From Comamonas resistens (GTDB lineage: Bacteria > Pseudomonadota > Gammaproteobacteria > Burkholderiales > Burkholderiaceae_C), in contig NZ_CP125947.1 of NCBI RefSeq assembly GCF_030064165.1, positions 1,302,001 through 1,366,000 of the forward strand: DNA of 64,000 nt, in the 5' to 3' direction. Shown in pieces: positions 61,378 to 64,000 of this stretch. The notes beneath the pieces were generated by a model. It was not told the DNA's origin. It was given only the letters and a program-made list of their open reading frames with translations, and did no database searches. The translations under genes and the position numbers were made by a program. Position 1 is the stretch's first letter, and every line of letters starts with the position of its first letter.

Positions 61378-62928
61378 TTAAATATCTATCCCGCACTTAC
61401 CCGGAGCCAGAATCCCATTGGGGTCCAGGGCACGCTTGATTTTGCGCTCGATATCGCGCTTGACCGGACCGTAGCTCTGCGCCACGCGCTCCTGGAAGGC
61501 CGTGTTCACGCGGTACACGGCATAGCCTTCCTTTTCGAACTCGTCCAGCAGCTCGGCAAAGCAGGCGTTGGCACGCTTGGTTTCCTCTTCGTTGCTGCGG
61601 TCGTACAGTACGTCGATGACATGGTGCATGTCGCGCCAGCCGACGATGAACTCGCCCACATAGTCCAGGCCATGCTTGTTGAGGATCTTCTTGGCCAGCG
61701 ACTTCTGCTTGTCGCACTCGCTGCCGCGCGCCTGCGACACAGGGGCAAACCACATCGAGCCGCCACCCCCGCGCCAGTTGTAGAGGCCGAATTCCTGCAG
61801 GTTGGGCACGCCCGACATGAGTTGGGCACGGTACTTGAAGGGCTGGGTGTCGCCGGCCATCTCCTCGGTGATCAAGCGGCCCTTGCCCAGCTTTCTGAGC
61901 GCGTCCTGCACGATCTTGAAGTTGACGTCGACCTGCTCCCTGGTGCCGTACAGCGCGGCGTAGACATTCCAGGCGCCCAGGTGCTTGTCTTTCTGGATCT
62001 GCTTGAGGATGGCGTCCGGTGTATGGCCGGGCGCGGTGGTGTAGTCCGAGCGGCGGGTGTTGCAGGTGGATGCTTCCCACAGCACGCCGGCAATCACCAC
62101 CGAGTTGGGGATGACCTGGGCGATGCGCAGGGGGCGGATGAATTCCACGATCTCGGAGATATCGCTGTCTTCGTCGAACTGGATTTCCAGCGGCTTGAAG
62201 ACCGGGGGCTTGGGCATCAGCCAGAAACCCATCTTGGTGCAGATGCCGTAGTTGGACTGGGTGAACATGCCATCCAGCGTCGGGCCGTAGCCCCACTTGA
62301 ACACCTGCCAGGCCTTGTCGCCCTTGACGCCGCCCATGCCGGTGCGCAGCACATCGCCGTTGGCCATCACCACTTCCATGCCGCACTGCATCATGAAGTG
62401 TTCGCCATAGGGGGTGTAGCCCACGCCGCGGTCCATGGTGTTGCCCAGCGGGCCGGCAATGGCCGAAGGTGCCGAGAACGACAGCATCAAGGGAATCTTG
62501 TTCTCTTCGAGGTAGTCGTAGAGCATCTGGTAGGTCACGCCAGGCTCGACCAGGGCCGTGCACAGTTCGGGGTCCACGTGGATGATCTTGTTCATCTTGC
62601 GCAGATCCAGCACCACCTGGCCGCGCTGGCCCGGTGCGGCCGAGCCGTAGCCGAAGTTGCGGCCGGTGGAGATGGTCCATACGGGCACCTTGTGCTCGTT
62701 GCAGATCTTGACGACTTGCTGCACCTGCTCCACGGTGGTGGCGGTCACCACGGCCGATGGTGTGTGCTCTTCGGTGGGCACAGCCATCATCACCTTGGTG
62801 TAGGGACGAACCAGCTCGTCCTTGATCATCACATTGTCTTCGCCCAGGGCTTTCTTGAACTTGGCGATGGCGGCGTCAAAGCTGCTCTCGCTCATGCCCT
62901 TGGGCAGGGCCATGTATTTGCTTGTCAT
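61378..62928 (-). CDS. pchF: p-Cresol methylhydroxylase flavoprotein subunit (4-cresol dehydrogenase)
   Basis: Oxidises p-cresol to 4-hydroxybenzyl alcohol and on to 4-hydroxybenzaldehyde, passing electrons to the cytochrome subunit. The 516-residue protein is a vanillyl-alcohol-oxidase family flavoprotein: FAD-binding TISTGRNFGYGSAAPGQ (residues about 86-102) and VEPGVTYQMLYDYL. The residues known in the Pseudomonas putida enzyme occur one position earlier here: Tyr94, Tyr366, Glu379, Tyr383 (the covalent FAD Tyr, in GLYNWRGGGG), Glu426, His435, Tyr472 and Arg473. The late Arg512 equivalent is Lys511. Last gene of pchACXF-type operon. Confidence 0.95.
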   Translation of the reverse strand: MTSKYMALPKGMSESSFDAAIAKFKKALGEDNVMIKDELVRPYTKVMMAVPTEEHTPSAVVTATTVEQVQQVVKICNEHKVPVWTISTGRNFGYGSAAPGQRGQVVLDLRKMNKIIHVDPELCTALVEPGVTYQMLYDYLEENKIPLMLSFSAPSAIAGPLGNTMDRGVGYTPYGEHFMMQCGMEVVMANGDVLRTGMGGVKGDKAWQVFKWGYGPTLDGMFTQSNYGICTKMGFWLMPKPPVFKPLEIQFDEDSDISEIVEFIRPLRIAQVIPNSVVIAGVLWEASTCNTRRSDYTTAPGHTPDAILKQIQKDKHLGAWNVYAALYGTREQVDVNFKIVQDALRKLGKGRLITEEMAGDTQPFKYRAQLMSGVPNLQEFGLYNWRGGGGSMWFAPVSQARGSECDKQKSLAKKILNKHGLDYVGEFIVGWRDMHHVIDVLYDRSNEEETKRANACFAELLDEFEKEGYAVYRVNTAFQERVAQSYGPVKRDIERKIKRALDPNGILAPGKCGIDI

Positions 62929-62945
62929 GCTCTGCTTTCCTTGTT

Positions 62946-63449
62946 TTAGATCACGCAGCGAAAAGACACGCGGGCTTCGTTGCCGGCGACTGCTGCGGGG
63001 GTGTTCATGGCTTGGCCCGAGACCAGCGATTGGCCTAGTGCCCGGGCCCAGTCGGCGGCGGCGCTGTCCACGCGGTGGTTCTCGACAGCCAGCACGCGGC
63101 CACCGCTGGAGCGAACAAGGTCCAGCACCAGCGTGGCCGAGGCGTCATCGAGCAGGCCTACCAGCAGGGTTTGTTTGCCGTCGGCCAGCAGCTCGCCCAA
63201 TTGGTTGAAGGCGGCACTGTCCAGGCCTTGCAGGCCGGTGTGGGCTGCGCCAAGGGCGGTGTCTTGAACACCGGCCGCAAAGGCAGCATCCAGGGCGGAT
63301 CCGTGCAGGGCGGAGGTCACGGCCAGCACGTCGCTGGACGCAGCAGTCTTGCCGGTCAGCGCGGAGGCCACTTGTGTCAGGCCCATGCCGGAGACAGCTA
63401 GGCCTGCAGCGGCCAGGCCTTTGAGTAGAGAGCGGCGATCGGTTTGCAT
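62946..63449 (-). CDS. pchX: PchX-like exported protein of unknown function
   Basis: A 167-residue protein with a twin-arginine signal (DRRSLLKGLAAAGLAVSG, about residues 4-21). The rest is Ala/Gly/Leu-rich with an HGSALDAAFAAGVQDTALG stretch and ends FRCVI; no known domain is visible. It lies between pchC (13 bp) and pchF (17 bp), the place of pchX in Pseudomonas p-cresol operons, whose product helps p-cresol oxidation by an unknown route. Start chosen at the ATG 63447-63449, with GAGG 9 nt upstream; a GTG one codon earlier is possible. Gene symbol given by position and shape. Confidence 0.8.
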   Translation of the reverse strand: MQTDRRSLLKGLAAAGLAVSGMGLTQVASALTGKTAASSDVLAVTSALHGSALDAAFAAGVQDTALGAAHTGLQGLDSAAFNQLGELLADGKQTLLVGLLDDASATLVLDLVRSSGGRVLAVENHRVDSAAADWARALGQSLVSGQAMNTPAAVAGNEARVSFRCVI

Positions 63450-63462
63450 CACATCGTCCTCT

Positions 63463-63783
63463 TTACTTTTTGACGGGCTCGGCAGCCTTGGGGGCCTCTG
63501 TCTTGGACAGATAGTTGGCCAGATCTTCCAGCGTGGCGTCGTCGATATCGGTCACGCGAAAGGCCGGCATGGCGTTCATGCCGTTGCGCGCGATGATCAT
63601 GTAGGTCTGGGGAGGAAAACCGCGGCCCTTGATGACAGGGCCTATGCCGGCCTCATGGCATTTGGCGCAGGTCTTTTCGTAGTAACGCTGGCCTGGGCTG
63701 GTGCTTTGAGAGTCCGCCGCCGAGGCGGAGAGACTGAGACCTGACAGCAGGGCTGCCAGGGCCAGTGGGTATAGATTTTTCAA
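63463..63783 (-). CDS. pchC: p-Cresol methylhydroxylase cytochrome c subunit
   Basis: A 106-residue c-type cytochrome that takes electrons from PchF. A signal peptide (NLYPLALAALLSGLSLSASA) is followed by the haem motif CAKCH, GIGPVIKGRGFPP and the Met ligand in NGMNAMPAF, the pattern of known PchC. The start is a TTG at 63781-63783, with GGAG 7 nt before it. The mature part is about 80 residues, as usual. It lies 13 bp before pchX; 178 bp without another gene separate it from the pchA-like stop upstream. Confidence 0.93.
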   Translation of the reverse strand: MKNLYPLALAALLSGLSLSASAADSQSTSPGQRYYEKTCAKCHEAGIGPVIKGRGFPPQTYMIIARNGMNAMPAFRVTDIDDATLEDLANYLSKTEAPKAAEPVKK

Positions 63784-63961
63784 CGTGAGTCTCCGGTGGT
63801 TCTGTGATGGTCGGCAGACACAAGGCGCAAGCTTGGGTTTGCACCTTGCCCATGCTGGCGCTGCACCTGAGGTATTTGCCTCATGGCCCAATGCCCGCGA
63901 TGGAGGTTTCAAGCGAAGACAGGAGTCATGCCTGCCGGCTACGACTGCTGTCCTGGACGCT

Positions 63962-64000
63962 TTAGAAGGGGTAGTGACGTGCGGTGGTCTGCATGGTGAT
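63962..64000 (-). CDS. pchA: Aldehyde dehydrogenase C-terminus (pchA-like, truncated by window edge)
   Basis: The last 12 codons and stop of a gene that continues beyond the window: ITMQTTARHYPF, nearly the same ending as the aldehyde dehydrogenase at 53720-55171 (VTMQTSERHYPF). In pchACXF operons pchA encodes 4-hydroxybenzaldehyde dehydrogenase and stands at this place. The identification rests on this short end and on gene order. Confidence 0.65.
   Translation of the reverse strand: MTMQTTARHYPF

Overview
The window looks like a chromosomal segment of a Comamonadaceae betaproteobacterium, most likely Comamonas or a close relative. The evidence is high G+C coding DNA, three orphan Bug-type tricarboxylate receptors, the pyrG-kdsA-eno-ftsB and coaBC-dut gene orders, abundant short comamonad-type interspersed repeats, and a p-cresol operon of the pchACXF type. 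No rRNA, tRNA, CRISPR array, phage block or intact transposase was found.

Layout. 1-1.9 kb: the end of a branched-chain-type ABC permease operon (livH partial, livM). 1.9-7.0 kb: an AttEFGH-like ABC exporter set (ATPase, FtsX-type permease, lipocalin-like AttH protein) with a VOC protein inserted. 7.1-30.3 kb: a scattered form of the classical queG/tsaE-amidase-mutL-miaA neighbourhood. mutL and miaA are separated by about 15 kb of accessory genes: sulfatase plus Bug receptor, Bcr/CflA efflux pump, hydrolase, a two-domain methylglyoxal synthase, DUF5329, cupin, porin, ChrA, GdhA, and an MFS/racemase-like/RpiR group. A 268-bp MITE-like element sits at the miaA edge of that block. 30.4-39.5 kb: AEC transporter, two Bug receptors, an AAA ATPase, XerD, a small SUOX-fold protein and two tandem degenerate EAL-HDOD proteins. 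39.7-53.6 kb: mostly housekeeping genes (DUF455, gamma carbonic anhydrase, Hsp33, FtsB, enolase, KdsA, PyrG, CoaBC, dUTPase, SlyD) with a few unknowns.

53.7-64 kb is the most coherent functional block. A p-cresol operon reads leftwards (pchA partial, pchC, pchX, pchF) and ends at a strong terminator. Convergent to it is an AraC/XylS-type regulator gene. Divergent from that regulator is a five-component branched-chain-type ABC importer followed by a second aldehyde dehydrogenase. A pair of 14-bp direct repeats 22 bp apart lies in the divergent promoter region, as expected of an AraC-family operator. I infer a regulated uptake-plus-oxidation unit for a 4-alkylphenol or a related aromatic compound; the substrate of the importer is not proven by sequence.

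Other notable points are a methylglyoxal synthase built from two homologous domains with the first apparently dead, a hydantoin-racemase-like protein lacking both catalytic cysteines, a repeat family placed exactly at gene 3' ends (once supplying the stop codon), an AT-rich dispersed repeat that also occurs inside genes, and a head-to-head overlap of the tsaE and queG start regions.
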